Notes: generated by a model not told the origin, from the letters alone. Positions 1 through 7,118 are shown, counted from the first letter of the stretch. The stretch is DNA of 9,265 bases from Methylococcaceae bacterium (GCA_005779525.1 SXIZ01000110.1:1-9265), one strand, 5' to 3'. Made by a program: numbers and translations.

Positions 1-10
1 AAGCTGCATT

Positions 11-313
11 ATGACTGACAAACCAAAACCAGGTAGACCAGTAACGGGAAAGGCAAAAACAGCGGCAGAACGTATGCGAGCATACCGTCAACGTCAACGC
101 GAGAGCGCACCCACAGCAATTGACCCTGCACTAATACAAGACTTGCAGCACCAGATCAACATACTAACCCTTGAGCTAAAGTCGGTCACGAGTCACCGCG
201 ATGGTTTGTTAGCGACTGTTAAACAGCAAGAAGCGATACATAAACGTGACGTTACGGAAAATAGAAAGTTGAAGGATAGAATTAAGTCGCTAGAAATGGC
301 CTTGGGTAAATGA
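11..313 (+). CDS. Small basic coiled-coil protein, unknown function
   Basis: I do not recognise a named family for this 100-residue protein. The first ~32 residues are very basic and probably disordered or nucleic-acid binding (GRPVTGKAKT near 8-17, then AAERMRAYRQRQRE at 19-32). From about residue 40 to the end the sequence is heptad-like, rich in Leu, Ile, Gln, Glu and Lys, and predicts a long helix or coiled coil; there is no membrane segment or signal peptide. This architecture suits a small DNA-associated accessory protein of the sort found in plasmids and integrated elements, which would match the recombinase sequences at the other end of the window, but that is inference. The ATG lies only 10 bases from the window edge, so no ribosome binding site can be judged and the true start could lie outside. 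Confidence 0.6.
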   Translation: MTDKPKPGRPVTGKAKTAAERMRAYRQRQRESAPTAIDPALIQDLQHQINILTLELKSVTSHRDGLLATVKQQEAIHKRDVTENRKLKDRIKSLEMALGK

Positions 314-342
314 TGCCTCTGTGTTGTGTTATTCCGTAACGT
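249..342. repeat. 11-bp inverted repeat pair spanning the end of the small coiled-coil gene
   Basis: ACGTTACGGAA at 249-259, inside the coding region, is the exact reverse complement of TTCCGTAACGT at 332-342, just after the stop codon. The right arm overlaps a perfect 10-bp palindrome, GTAACGTTAC (336-345). The pairing is seen directly. Its function is unknown: it could be a 3'-end RNA fold, a protein-binding pair, or chance. Confidence 0.4.
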
Positions 343-611
343 TACAATAAATTTATAAGTATTTACATGGTAGATTGATACCAGTTTCAATAAAGCTAAA
401 AACTAGTACTTTTCCAACAAGAAATAGTTTGTAGTAACTACCGAAAAACAGGAGTTACTGATAATTCAGAAAGCTTATTCCAGCAGGAGCTGGCAGTGAT
501 TGACTGCGTTTGACCCAAATTGGTCTTTTAACACTCGATGCTAATTTTCCAGAAAGCAGACTGTCGATTAGAAAAATATTCTTTTAAAGTAGAGTTTTCT
601 TAGTTATTTTG
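314..611. other. AT-rich intergenic stretch with short dyads, no gene seen
   Basis: I find no convincing coding region between the small coiled-coil gene and the 3' end of the MFS gene, which face each other. Short inverted repeats are visible: AGTAACT/AGTTACT (433-439 and 453-459), CCAGC-agga-GCTGG (480-493), and GACC/GGTC (512-515 and 522-525) followed by TTTT on the plus strand. None has a strong T-tract on a strand that would end a neighbouring gene, so I do not call a terminator. Confidence 0.5.
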
Positions 612-1841
612 CTATTCCTTAATTAATACGACAAGCCCGGTTGCAACAAAAGCGAATAGGCCAGCTGCGATAAAGGCCAAAGTATAATTTCCCGCTATTT
701 GATGAAGGTAGCCTGCGCCATAAGATGCGATCGCAGCACCAATCTGGTGAGCAAAGCAAATCCAACCGAAAACCACCCCGACGTTTTGTTTGCCAAACAA
801 ATCGGCGGTGAGTGCAGATGTGGCAGGGATGGTCGATAACCAATTAAGCCCATATACAAATGAAAAAGCCATTAATTGCTCCGTCGATTCGACATAAGGC
901 AACACGAGCAAAGTTACCCCACGAAGTAGGTAATAAACGGCCAGAGGCCAGCGTTTACCAAAGCGGTCACACAGCCAACCGGACAAGATCGTGCCAAAAA
1001 CATCTGTTGCGCCCATCAAACCCAATGAAACCGCCATCGTCATTTCAGGGAAACCATGTTCTATGCCGTGTGGGATTAAATGGGTCTGGAACAGCCCTGA
1101 CGTGGTCAGGCCGCAGATGCCGAAGCTGGAGGCTAGTAACCAGAATTGCGGGTTAGCCATTACTTTACGCATCGGGTTCGGATCAGGGCGAAGGTTTGTA
1201 TTCGTGTCCCCGTTAGCACCATAAGGTCTCAACCCTTTTACACTTGGGTTATCGGCCATTAGCCAAATCACCAAAGGCAATACTACCAAACCCAAGATTA
1301 TAACAATGAACAATGTCGAAATACGCCATCCCTCGTGAAGGTTAAGCGTCATGAGGACTGGCGTAAATATCAATTGCCCGGATGAAAATGCAGCGCCTAA
1401 TACCCCCAAAGCCAGCCCACGGCGTTCGTGGAACCAGCGGTTAACGACTGCAGAACCCATGATCATCGAAGTTCCACCCGAACCTGCGCCGATGATGACA
1501 CCCCAGAGCAGGTATAATTGCCAAGGTTGTTGCATTAACACACTACCGCCAGCGCCCAAGGTCACCATGACAATTAACAAGATAGTGATGGTTTTAACCC
1601 CGTACAGATCCATCAACCGACCGAGGAACGGTCCTGCAAGCCCGAATAAAAACAGGTTGACCGCAACTGCGCCACTGATGGTGTCCCTGTCCCAGTGAAA
1701 CTCCCTCTCCAGCGACAACATGATGATGCCGGGGATGGACCGTAACGCGGAACCGACAAATAGACAAGCAAAGGTAACGGCGAGGATGATCCAGGCAAAG
1801 TGGATACCTGTGCGGTTATTAGTTAACGTCATCTGTTTCAT
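612..1841 (-). CDS. MFS transporter, oxalate/formate-monocarboxylate type
   Basis: This 409-residue inner-membrane protein has about twelve hydrophobic segments in two halves joined by a polar loop near residues 197-228 (DNP...LRPYGANGDTNTN). MFS motif A appears in weakened form in the first half (GRLMDLYGVKT, 74-84) and more clearly in the second (GWLCDRFGKR, 288-297). The stretch NRWFHERRGLALG (134-146) is typical of the oxalate/formate antiporter and monocarboxylate-porter branch, so a small organic anion is the likely cargo; specificity cannot be read. The start follows GAGGAG about 10 bases upstream, with AAAGAG abutting the ATG. It lies 167 bp downstream of pxmC on the same strand, with a candidate terminator between, so it may be transcribed separately or by read-through. 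A role in moving a substrate or product of the monooxygenase is speculation from position. Confidence 0.88.
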   Translation of the reverse strand: MKQMTLTNNRTGIHFAWIILAVTFACLFVGSALRSIPGIIMLSLEREFHWDRDTISGAVAVNLFLFGLAGPFLGRLMDLYGVKTITILLIVMVTLGAGGSVLMQQPWQLYLLWGVIIGAGSGGTSMIMGSAVVNRWFHERRGLALGVLGAAFSSGQLIFTPVLMTLNLHEGWRISTLFIVIILGLVVLPLVIWLMADNPSVKGLRPYGANGDTNTNLRPDPNPMRKVMANPQFWLLASSFGICGLTTSGLFQTHLIPHGIEHGFPEMTMAVSLGLMGATDVFGTILSGWLCDRFGKRWPLAVYYLLRGVTLLVLPYVESTEQLMAFSFVYGLNWLSTIPATSALTADLFGKQNVGVVFGWICFAHQIGAAIASYGAGYLHQIAGNYTLAFIAAGLFAFVATGLVVLIKE

Positions 1842-1958
1842 CTCTTTATCGCTCCTCGTATCGGCTAATAAATCTGGTTTTTTGAATTCACCCCGCTTGA
1901 GGTTAAGGATGATGCTTTTGGCAGTGTAAATTGTTAATACATCCCTAAACTCAGTTAA

Positions 1959-1979
1959 GGGCAGGCACGAAACCTGCCC
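1959..1979 (-). terminator. Candidate terminator after pxmC
   Basis: GGGCAGG (1959-1965) and CCTGCCC (1973-1979) form a 7-bp GC-rich stem with a 7-nt loop, starting about 30 bases after the pxmC stop codon in the direction of transcription. The following minus-strand bases (TTAACTGAGTTT) make only a poor T-tract, so this could be an imperfect intrinsic terminator, an attenuating hairpin before the MFS gene, or a 3'-end stabilising structure. Confidence 0.5.
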
Positions 1980-2008
1980 CAGTTCAAATAATGACTCACT
2001 TCAGCATT

Positions 2009-2782
2009 TTATGCGGCTTCTTCCAACCCATCCAACAACTCAATCAGGCGGGTCACACCTTGCAGCAAGATACCGCCTACGCCATGTGCAAACCAAACCC
2101 CAATCACAAAACCATAATGGATAGGGGCAGCAAAAAACTCTTCCCGAAACCAAAAAGTATGTCCCCACTCATTAAAACCAACGCTGACCAAGATCATGAA
2201 GGGACCAACAACTGCCAATGTTAATGGCAATGAAATACCTTTGGCATAGAGTGGCAAACGCGTTCTGGCATAGAGCCATGCACAACCACCTAGGATCACA
2301 TACATCGGAAAGTTAAAATAAAACTCAATGATATGGTTAGCCGTAAACGGGGTATCGCGAATAGCGACCTGATGCCAGGAATTATCTTGTTCGGCAAAAT
2401 AGCTGCCTGCCCAATACACAGCAAAGGTGTAGACGCTGATCCACATGGTCAGGGTTAAATAGCGACGTATTTCTTCCTTCGGTTTAAGATTTTCTAAGTT
2501 TTTGTCCCGAGTGAACCATAAGTAGCCCCACGATATGCCTGCAAAGAGCGTGACAAAGGTTACATTAAAATTAAATAGCCGCATCCAGTAGATTTCAAAC
2601 GCGGGTTCAGTAGAGTCCAGTCCGGTTGAAACACCGTAGGCGCCTTGATAAATGCGAAAGCCCATATAGATCGCGGTCAATATGCCAAATGCCGACAGAT
2701 ATCGATATAAATCCTTCAAATACCAGGGTGGAAATTTCACTTGATCATTCAATGATTTGACTTGTTCAATAATGGTGGCCAT
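2009..2782 (-). CDS. pxmC: Copper membrane monooxygenase subunit C (PxmC, PmoC/AmoC family)
   Basis: This is the third gene of the operon and encodes 257 residues, similar in size to PmoC. It is an integral membrane subunit with about six hydrophobic segments. The two metal sites of PmoC are fully preserved with exact spacing: Asp133, His137 and His150 match Asp156/His160/His173 (CuC) of the Methylococcus enzyme, and Asn204, His208 and His222 match Asn227/His231/His245 (CuD). Numbering of the reference is from memory. These sites are the leading candidates for O2 activation in the family, so the protein looks competent for catalysis. The ATG follows AAGAGG six to seven bases upstream and lies 17 bp after the pxmB stop. 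A GC-rich hairpin follows the stop. Membership of the pXMO branch rests mainly on gene order; ammonia or short-alkane oxidation cannot be excluded. Confidence 0.93.
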   Translation of the reverse strand: MATIIEQVKSLNDQVKFPPWYLKDLYRYLSAFGILTAIYMGFRIYQGAYGVSTGLDSTEPAFEIYWMRLFNFNVTFVTLFAGISWGYLWFTRDKNLENLKPKEEIRRYLTLTMWISVYTFAVYWAGSYFAEQDNSWHQVAIRDTPFTANHIIEFYFNFPMYVILGGCAWLYARTRLPLYAKGISLPLTLAVVGPFMILVSVGFNEWGHTFWFREEFFAAPIHYGFVIGVWFAHGVGGILLQGVTRLIELLDGLEEAA

Positions 2783-2799
2783 GCGTGTTACCTCTTAGC

Positions 2800-4107
2800 T
2801 TAATTAAATTTTGGGATGACTGCTGCGGTTACGCTAGAGACATAGCGTTCGCCCTCGGTGTCATAAAAAAAGATCAGGCCGCCGATTCGGCTATCGGCAT
2901 CTTTTATCAGCCCGTCCAGCTTCTCCGACTCCCACAAGGCATCGCCAGCGGTCATTAATACCGCGCGTTCTTCGCCAGGTTGGATTGGGGCCGGGTTATC
3001 CAAACTCAAACCTTCCGCTGCAACCACACTTTCTGCATCATGTTGTTGCGATACCGGGGCCACCTTGTTGAGGAAGTGCACACCGCCAGTCGCAAACTCA
3101 CCAATTTGAATCGCCTTATCACTGCCATTTTTGATCTTTAAGCTTAATTTCATTGATCTTTCCGCTACTCGATATTCAGCGCGCACGGTGTCAACCTCGA
3201 CTACCCCGGCATTGACTTTAGCGGAGAGTGGTAAAATTTGGTCTAACGAAGCTTGTAAGGGAATCGCCTTCGGGTATTCGTTGACCGTCATGGTGTAAAA
3301 CACAAACACCAGGAGTGGAACGCCAACTAATATTGCTTTGCCGATATTTCTGTCCAATGGAGTGACTAGCTCCTCCTCCAGGCCTGCATGCAGCATCCGG
3401 TAACGGACAATAAATAGGGGGCGGCGTACCCACCAGAGCAGCCATGCCGTGCCGATTAATGCCCAAAAACTGTGCCAAAAAATGCCATTAGCCAGGCCAT
3501 AAGTTTCCATATTGATGGCTTGGCCGTTAATGGTTTGAATGTTGTTGGTAAAATCAGCTTCGTCACCACCAATGTCCAACCATACCCCAGGCCCCATGAC
3601 TTGCCCTGCATCCAGCAGATTAAAAAATGGGTGAATATGATAACGCCCTGGCAAGCGTCCTTTCAGAACCACCTTAAAGTCATAGTCTCCGCCCGGTTGC
3701 AAAGCCACTGAATTCATGTAGGGTTTACCGTTTAGGTAACGCTCTGTGCGAACCATGACTGGGCCTGGTGTTGAAATATTCAAAAACGCCGCATCCGGTT
3801 TAGGTACGCTAATCGGCCAATCCTCTGCCACATGGAATTTGCCTGTTACAGACACCTCATCGTTAACATTAAATTTTTGTTTCGACCATTGCACGTCATA
3901 CCATTGGATGGTACGCATACGGACATAAGGCTCCAGGTTTTTTTCTCCATGTGCATGTGCGGGTTGCAGGGTGAGCATGTACACCGAAAAAATCATTCCG
4001 AGAAGCAATAAATAATCAAGTAAACTACTCTGCAGGTTTGGTTTAGCCTCATTGCAATTGATTGTTTTTACAGAAATTTCAACATTTCTCTTTTTTGTTG
4101 TTTTCAT
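2800..4107 (-). CDS. pxmB: Copper membrane monooxygenase subunit B (PxmB, PmoB/AmoB family)
   Basis: This 435-residue subunit has the PmoB layout: an export signal, a periplasmic cupredoxin-like domain (about 53-185), two membrane helices (about 206-228 and 256-275), and a second cupredoxin-like domain (about 280-435). The signal is long: a polar stretch of ~28 residues precedes the hydrophobic core (29-48), and cleavage after AHA would expose His53 as the new N-terminus. His53, His157 and His159 (motif YHIHP) match His33/His137/His139, the CuB ligands of Methylococcus PmoB. At the bis-His site His92 matches His72, but the His48 position is Gln68 (TIQWYD). The offset of 20 residues is constant across all sites. 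The ATG is preceded by GAGAGGAA, which overlaps the pxmA stop codon, 13 bp away, suggesting translational coupling. Confidence 0.93.
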   Translation of the reverse strand: MKTTKKRNVEISVKTINCNEAKPNLQSSLLDYLLLLGMIFSVYMLTLQPAHAHGEKNLEPYVRMRTIQWYDVQWSKQKFNVNDEVSVTGKFHVAEDWPISVPKPDAAFLNISTPGPVMVRTERYLNGKPYMNSVALQPGGDYDFKVVLKGRLPGRYHIHPFFNLLDAGQVMGPGVWLDIGGDEADFTNNIQTINGQAINMETYGLANGIFWHSFWALIGTAWLLWWVRRPLFIVRYRMLHAGLEEELVTPLDRNIGKAILVGVPLLVFVFYTMTVNEYPKAIPLQASLDQILPLSAKVNAGVVEVDTVRAEYRVAERSMKLSLKIKNGSDKAIQIGEFATGGVHFLNKVAPVSQQHDAESVVAAEGLSLDNPAPIQPGEERAVLMTAGDALWESEKLDGLIKDADSRIGGLIFFYDTEGERYVSSVTAAVIPKFN

Positions 4108-4120
4108 CGTTTATTCCTCT

Positions 4121-4873
4121 CTAAATTCTATTCAGGTAACGAGTAGTCGCAAACCACTTACCAATATGCCACCATAAGGTATACATCAGGGTGCATAACA
4201 GTGCAGAGCAGAATGCCGACAGCGGTGTTGCTATTTGCCCGTAAGTCCGTAAAGTGCCGCGCTCAATAATGCGAAGATATTCGGGCATCCCAGTGCGGAT
4301 ATATTGGAAACCAAACATATCAGCCACCGTCAATTGGCTATTACCCGCTTCAACAGGCAAATGGAACATGCCGAAAATAGGCCAGTTACTGGGGTAGAAG
4401 AGTAATGCGAACGCTGAGCCGCCAAAAATCGCGGTAATCGTCAGGCTGTTGCTTATCATCAAGACGGCATCCAAGAACAGTGCACTGGGCAGCAGGGTTG
4501 ATGGCATCACCATGTTGATCGGAAAAAAATTCCAGTAATGGTAAGCGAAGATACGGGCAATCCAGGTGCCTATCGACAAACAGGCAACACAGAGGGTTGC
4601 GCCCAAAGGTAGTCTAAAATTAGTCCACAATACCGCTTGCACTGCCGCTGGAAAGGTAATGCCGATGAGCGGTGTGACCAGTGGCCACCATTGCCGATCT
4701 TTCCAGTCCACCCAGAAATCCCAATCGCCAACGGTAAGCGCAAAATGCAGGTGAAAAGAACCGATAAATAGGAATAACGCCAAGACTAAGACTAGGTAAT
4801 CGTAAGCGCGAGCGATGCGCGCCTTTTCCCCGGTATAGGGCCGGAAAGTTCCGGTGGAAAGATTGGCTGACAT
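4121..4873 (-). CDS. pxmA: Copper membrane monooxygenase subunit A (PxmA, PmoA/AmoA family)
   Basis: This first gene of the operon encodes a 250-residue polytopic membrane subunit. It carries the family signature GDWDFW (49-54), the site used for universal pmoA/amoA primers, then WKDRQWWPLVTP (57-68), FPINMVMPST (117-126), LLFYPSNWPIFG (157-168) and YIRTGMPEY (191-199). His41 and His43 in FHLHF correspond to conserved family histidines. I chose the ATG at 4873 because AGGAGA lies seven to eight bases upstream; an in-frame TTG at 4891 would place that ribosome binding site inside the protein. Subunit A first, followed by B and C, is the pxmABC order and differs from pmoCAB and amoCAB. Known pXMO operons occur in gammaproteobacterial methanotrophs, and induction under hypoxic denitrifying conditions has been reported, but the substrate remains debated. 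Confidence 0.93.
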   Translation of the reverse strand: MSANLSTGTFRPYTGEKARIARAYDYLVLVLALFLFIGSFHLHFALTVGDWDFWVDWKDRQWWPLVTPLIGITFPAAVQAVLWTNFRLPLGATLCVACLSIGTWIARIFAYHYWNFFPINMVMPSTLLPSALFLDAVLMISNSLTITAIFGGSAFALLFYPSNWPIFGMFHLPVEAGNSQLTVADMFGFQYIRTGMPEYLRIIERGTLRTYGQIATPLSAFCSALLCTLMYTLWWHIGKWFATTRYLNRI

Positions 4874-4993
4874 TGAGATTCTCCTAAACAAATAATGGAA
4901 GTAATTTAAAGAGTTCGCGTGCCATAAGGTCTAAATACCTCAAGAGGGGGGTAAAAATTAAACCCTACTACACGCTTGTGACTAAATTAGAGG

Positions 4994-5012
4994 TTCACTG
5001 CCATTTTGTGAA
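4994..5012. promoter_or_regulatory. Candidate operator dyad in the pxmA-lysR divergent region
   Basis: TTCAC (4994-4998) and GTGAA (5008-5012) form a perfect 5-bp inverted repeat with a 9-bp spacer, about 120-140 bp upstream of pxmA. On the minus strand TTCACA (5012-5007) followed after 17 bp by TAATTT could act as a weak -35/-10 pair, placing the dyad on a candidate pxm promoter. It does not fit the strict LysR T-N11-A pattern. Nearby AGGT-N6-ACCT (4927-4940) is a second, weaker dyad closer to pxmA. Confidence 0.33.
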
Positions 5013-5019
5013 ATGCTAA

Positions 5020-5048
5020 AAATTCATGAGGTCATTTAAGAAATTCAT
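5020..5048. repeat. Direct repeat AAATTCAT, two copies 21 bp apart
   Basis: AAATTCAT occurs at 5020-5027 and again at 5041-5048, a start-to-start distance of 21 bp, or about two DNA turns, in the divergent pxmA-lysR promoter region. The spacing would put both copies on one face of the helix. This may be a regulator-binding pair; in such AT-rich DNA chance is a real alternative. Confidence 0.3.
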
Positions 5049-5062
5049 ACAGATACCAGCCT

Positions 5063-5077
5063 TGTTATCGGCTAACA
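5063..5077. promoter_or_regulatory. Candidate operator dyad within a possible lysR promoter
   Basis: TGTTA-tcggc-TAACA is a 15-bp inverted repeat with 5-bp arms and a 5-bp spacer, close to the usual size of a LysR-family recognition half. It overlaps a possible plus-strand promoter, TTGTTA (5062-5067) and TATTAG (5084-5089) separated by 16 bp, which would start transcription about 25 bases before the lysR ATG. Binding there would fit the autorepression common in this family. Evidence is pattern only. Confidence 0.33.
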
Positions 5078-5120
5078 TATAACTATTAGTCTTAACGAAT
5101 AATTTTGAAATGCAGCGGTA

Positions 5121-6062
5121 ATGTCTAATTTAAGAACATTTGACCTGAATCTTTTAGTGGCTTTCGATGTGCTGATGCGAGAGTTGAATGTTACCCGTGC
5201 AGCGGATCAGATGTTCATCACCCAATCGGCGATGAGCCATACTTTGCAGAAGTTGAGGCAGCAACTGGATGATCCGTTACTGGTGAAAACACCATCAGGC
5301 ATGAAACCGACGCAACGAGCGTTAGTCTTAATCGAACCGGTCAGAGCGTTATTGGCAGAAACCGAGCGGCTTATCCAGCCACCGCTAGCTTTTCATGCGG
5401 CTACCAGCCAGAGGCGCTTTGTGCTTGCGGCTACCGATTATATTGAATTCCTATTAATGCCCGAATTGTCAGGATTAATCGAAAATATTGCTCCCGGTAT
5501 TGATTTGCATGTCAAGCGTACCGAAACCTCATTCCCAGTTGCAGCATTGGAAAACGGCAGCCTTGATGTGGTGCTGGGTTTTGAATCAGTCTTAAATCCG
5601 CCAACCTATTTGCAGCGCCAATATCTATTTAGCGACAAGATGGCTTGCGTGGTTAGGCAAGATCATCCGTTGATACGCAAGCCACTTTCCTTAGAAGAAT
5701 TCGTGACTATTCCGCACATGTTGATTTCACGGACAGGCAGCAATGTTGGCATTATCGACCAAGAATTAACCGCACTGGGCTTGGAAAGGCGCATTAAACT
5801 CATCGTTCCGCATTTCCTCTCTGCGCCCTTGATTGTTGCCAAAACGGATATGATTTTGTCACTTCCGTATCGGATTGCCGAGCAGTTTACAAAGTTCGCA
5901 CCGCTGGCAATATTTCCTGTGCCTATAAAACTGCCAGACTATGATTTATGCATGATCTGGCATCCATTACGCGACAAAGACCCAGCACATCAATGGTTAC
6001 GCGATAAAATTATTGAAATTGGCCGTGTGATTAACCAATCACAAATATCCTTGTCGGAGTAA
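5121..6062 (+). CDS. LysR-type transcriptional regulator, divergent from pxmABC
   Basis: This 313-residue protein has the standard LysR layout: a winged helix-turn-helix at about residues 6-65 (FDLNLLVAFDVLM, then ITQSAMSHTLQKLRQQLDDPLL) and a periplasmic-binding-protein-like effector domain at about 90-300. The LNLLVAFDVLMRE start and the overall look resemble the NodD-like subgroup, which usually senses aromatic or other small organic effectors; the ligand here is unknown. The start codon has only a poor ribosome binding site (GCGGTA just upstream), consistent with low expression of a regulator. It is transcribed away from pxmA across a 247-bp region with several dyads, the classical arrangement for a LysR protein controlling its divergent neighbour and itself. 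Its 3' end faces the broken SDR gene, 109 bp away, so control of the propeller-tautomerase-SDR genes is a second possibility. Confidence 0.92.
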   Translation: MSNLRTFDLNLLVAFDVLMRELNVTRAADQMFITQSAMSHTLQKLRQQLDDPLLVKTPSGMKPTQRALVLIEPVRALLAETERLIQPPLAFHAATSQRRFVLAATDYIEFLLMPELSGLIENIAPGIDLHVKRTETSFPVAALENGSLDVVLGFESVLNPPTYLQRQYLFSDKMACVVRQDHPLIRKPLSLEEFVTIPHMLISRTGSNVGIIDQELTALGLERRIKLIVPHFLSAPLIVAKTDMILSLPYRIAEQFTKFAPLAIFPVPIKLPDYDLCMIWHPLRDKDPAHQWLRDKIIEIGRVINQSQISLSE

Positions 6063-6171
6063 TTGAGTGATTAAAGCACCTTATCGCGTTGATCAGACTT
6101 GCCATATCTTTTTAAAATAAGTACTTGCATTATTCCCTCTCGATTTTTTTCGGCATGACTGGCTTTTATGG

Positions 6172-6999
6172 TTAACGTGCAATGCTGTCTAATGCATCCA
6201 GTTTCATATCTTTACGTATACCCATATCGACTAACGCAGCAGGCGCCAATCTTCTAAATAAGCTCAAGCGGCACGCCAATTTTCCAGCCGTATAACGCAG
6301 CTTAGGATTTCTGGCATTGGCCGCTTTCAAGACAACATCTGCCACGACTTTTGGATCATCACCAGCCGCAATAGCCACTTTCATTAATTTTGCAAGTGCT
6401 TTGCGTGCAATATTGTATTCATCTAATTTAGCATCCACTTCTGGAGAATTGGCTTCAAACTGTGTGTTGGTATAAGCAGGCTCAATCACAGATACACGGA
6501 TGCCCCTTGTTCGTAATTCATGATCTAGCGACTCTGAAAAACCCTCTACCGCATGCTTAGTAGCGGCATACGTTGCCATATATGGCGCCGGTATCAAGCC
6601 AAGGATGGAGCCGATGTTGATGATTCGTCCTTCACCCTGTTTTCTCATATAGGGAACAACAGCACGCGTCATGCGAACAATCCCAAAAAAATTGGTATCA
6701 AACATCAGCTTGCTTTGCTCGATTGAACTCTCTTCGGCACCACCGGGTGCGACGCCAAAACCTGCGTTATTAACGAGCAAATCAATCCGCCCTTCAATTT
6801 GGATGACTTCGTTTAAAGCCGCTTCAATAGATGCCTCGCTATTTACATCAAGAGAAATCATCTGGTATGAACGCTAGGCGGTTTGCCCTACCTTACGACT
6901 CGTCCCGTAGACGGTATATCCAGAATTTGAGAGTAACCCTGCTATGGACTCACCAATGCCTGATGATGCACCTGTCACAATTGCAATCTTATTTTTCAT
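6172..6999 (-). pseudogene. Short-chain dehydrogenase/reductase interrupted by an in-frame amber codon
   Basis: Read from the ATG at 6999 (GAGG five bases upstream), codons 1-41 encode a normal SDR N-terminus with the NAD(P)-binding motif TGASSGIG (9-16) and the following strand TVYGTSR (29-35). Codon 42 is TAG (6876-6874). Without any frame change the rest follows as a good SDR: NNAG (77-80), catalytic Ser131, Tyr144 and Lys148 (YAATK), ending at residue 275. The downstream open stretch alone, starting at Met47, lacks the dinucleotide-binding glycines and would not be a working enzyme. The simplest reading is a recent nonsense mutation from a Glu or Gln codon; sequencing error or amber suppression are alternatives. 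The substrate is unknown. It is last in a row of three co-directional genes, after the tautomerase. Confidence 0.85.
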
Positions 7000-7118
7000 G
7001 TTGCCTCAACTTTAAGGTAAAAATAGGTTTCCGTCTGTGCCGTAGTGATGCTCTTCACTTCCCGCCTTTAATCAAGCGAGAATACGTGGCCAAACGCGCT
7101 TTCGAGAAATTTAACTTA

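Noticed and set aside
480..493. CCAGC-agga-GCTGG hairpin as MFS terminator
   Set aside because: It lies about 120 bases beyond the MFS stop with no T-tract on the minus strand.
860..1698. Several plus-strand frames of 77-115 codons
   Set aside because: They are antisense to the well-supported MFS gene and have low-complexity, Pro/Arg/Thr-rich translations typical of shadow frames.
2009..4873. Canonical pmoCAB or amoCAB
   Set aside because: The operon order is A-B-C on the transcribed strand, not C-A-B; subunit identities are clear from GDWDFW (A), YHIHP (B) and the D-x3-H/N-x3-H sites (C).
4874..4891. Longer pxmA starting at TTG 4891
   Set aside because: The extra six codons contain the AGGAGA ribosome binding site of the ATG at 4873.
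6063..6171. Bidirectional terminator between the convergent lysR and SDR genes
   Set aside because: T-runs are present but I find no stable stem next to them.
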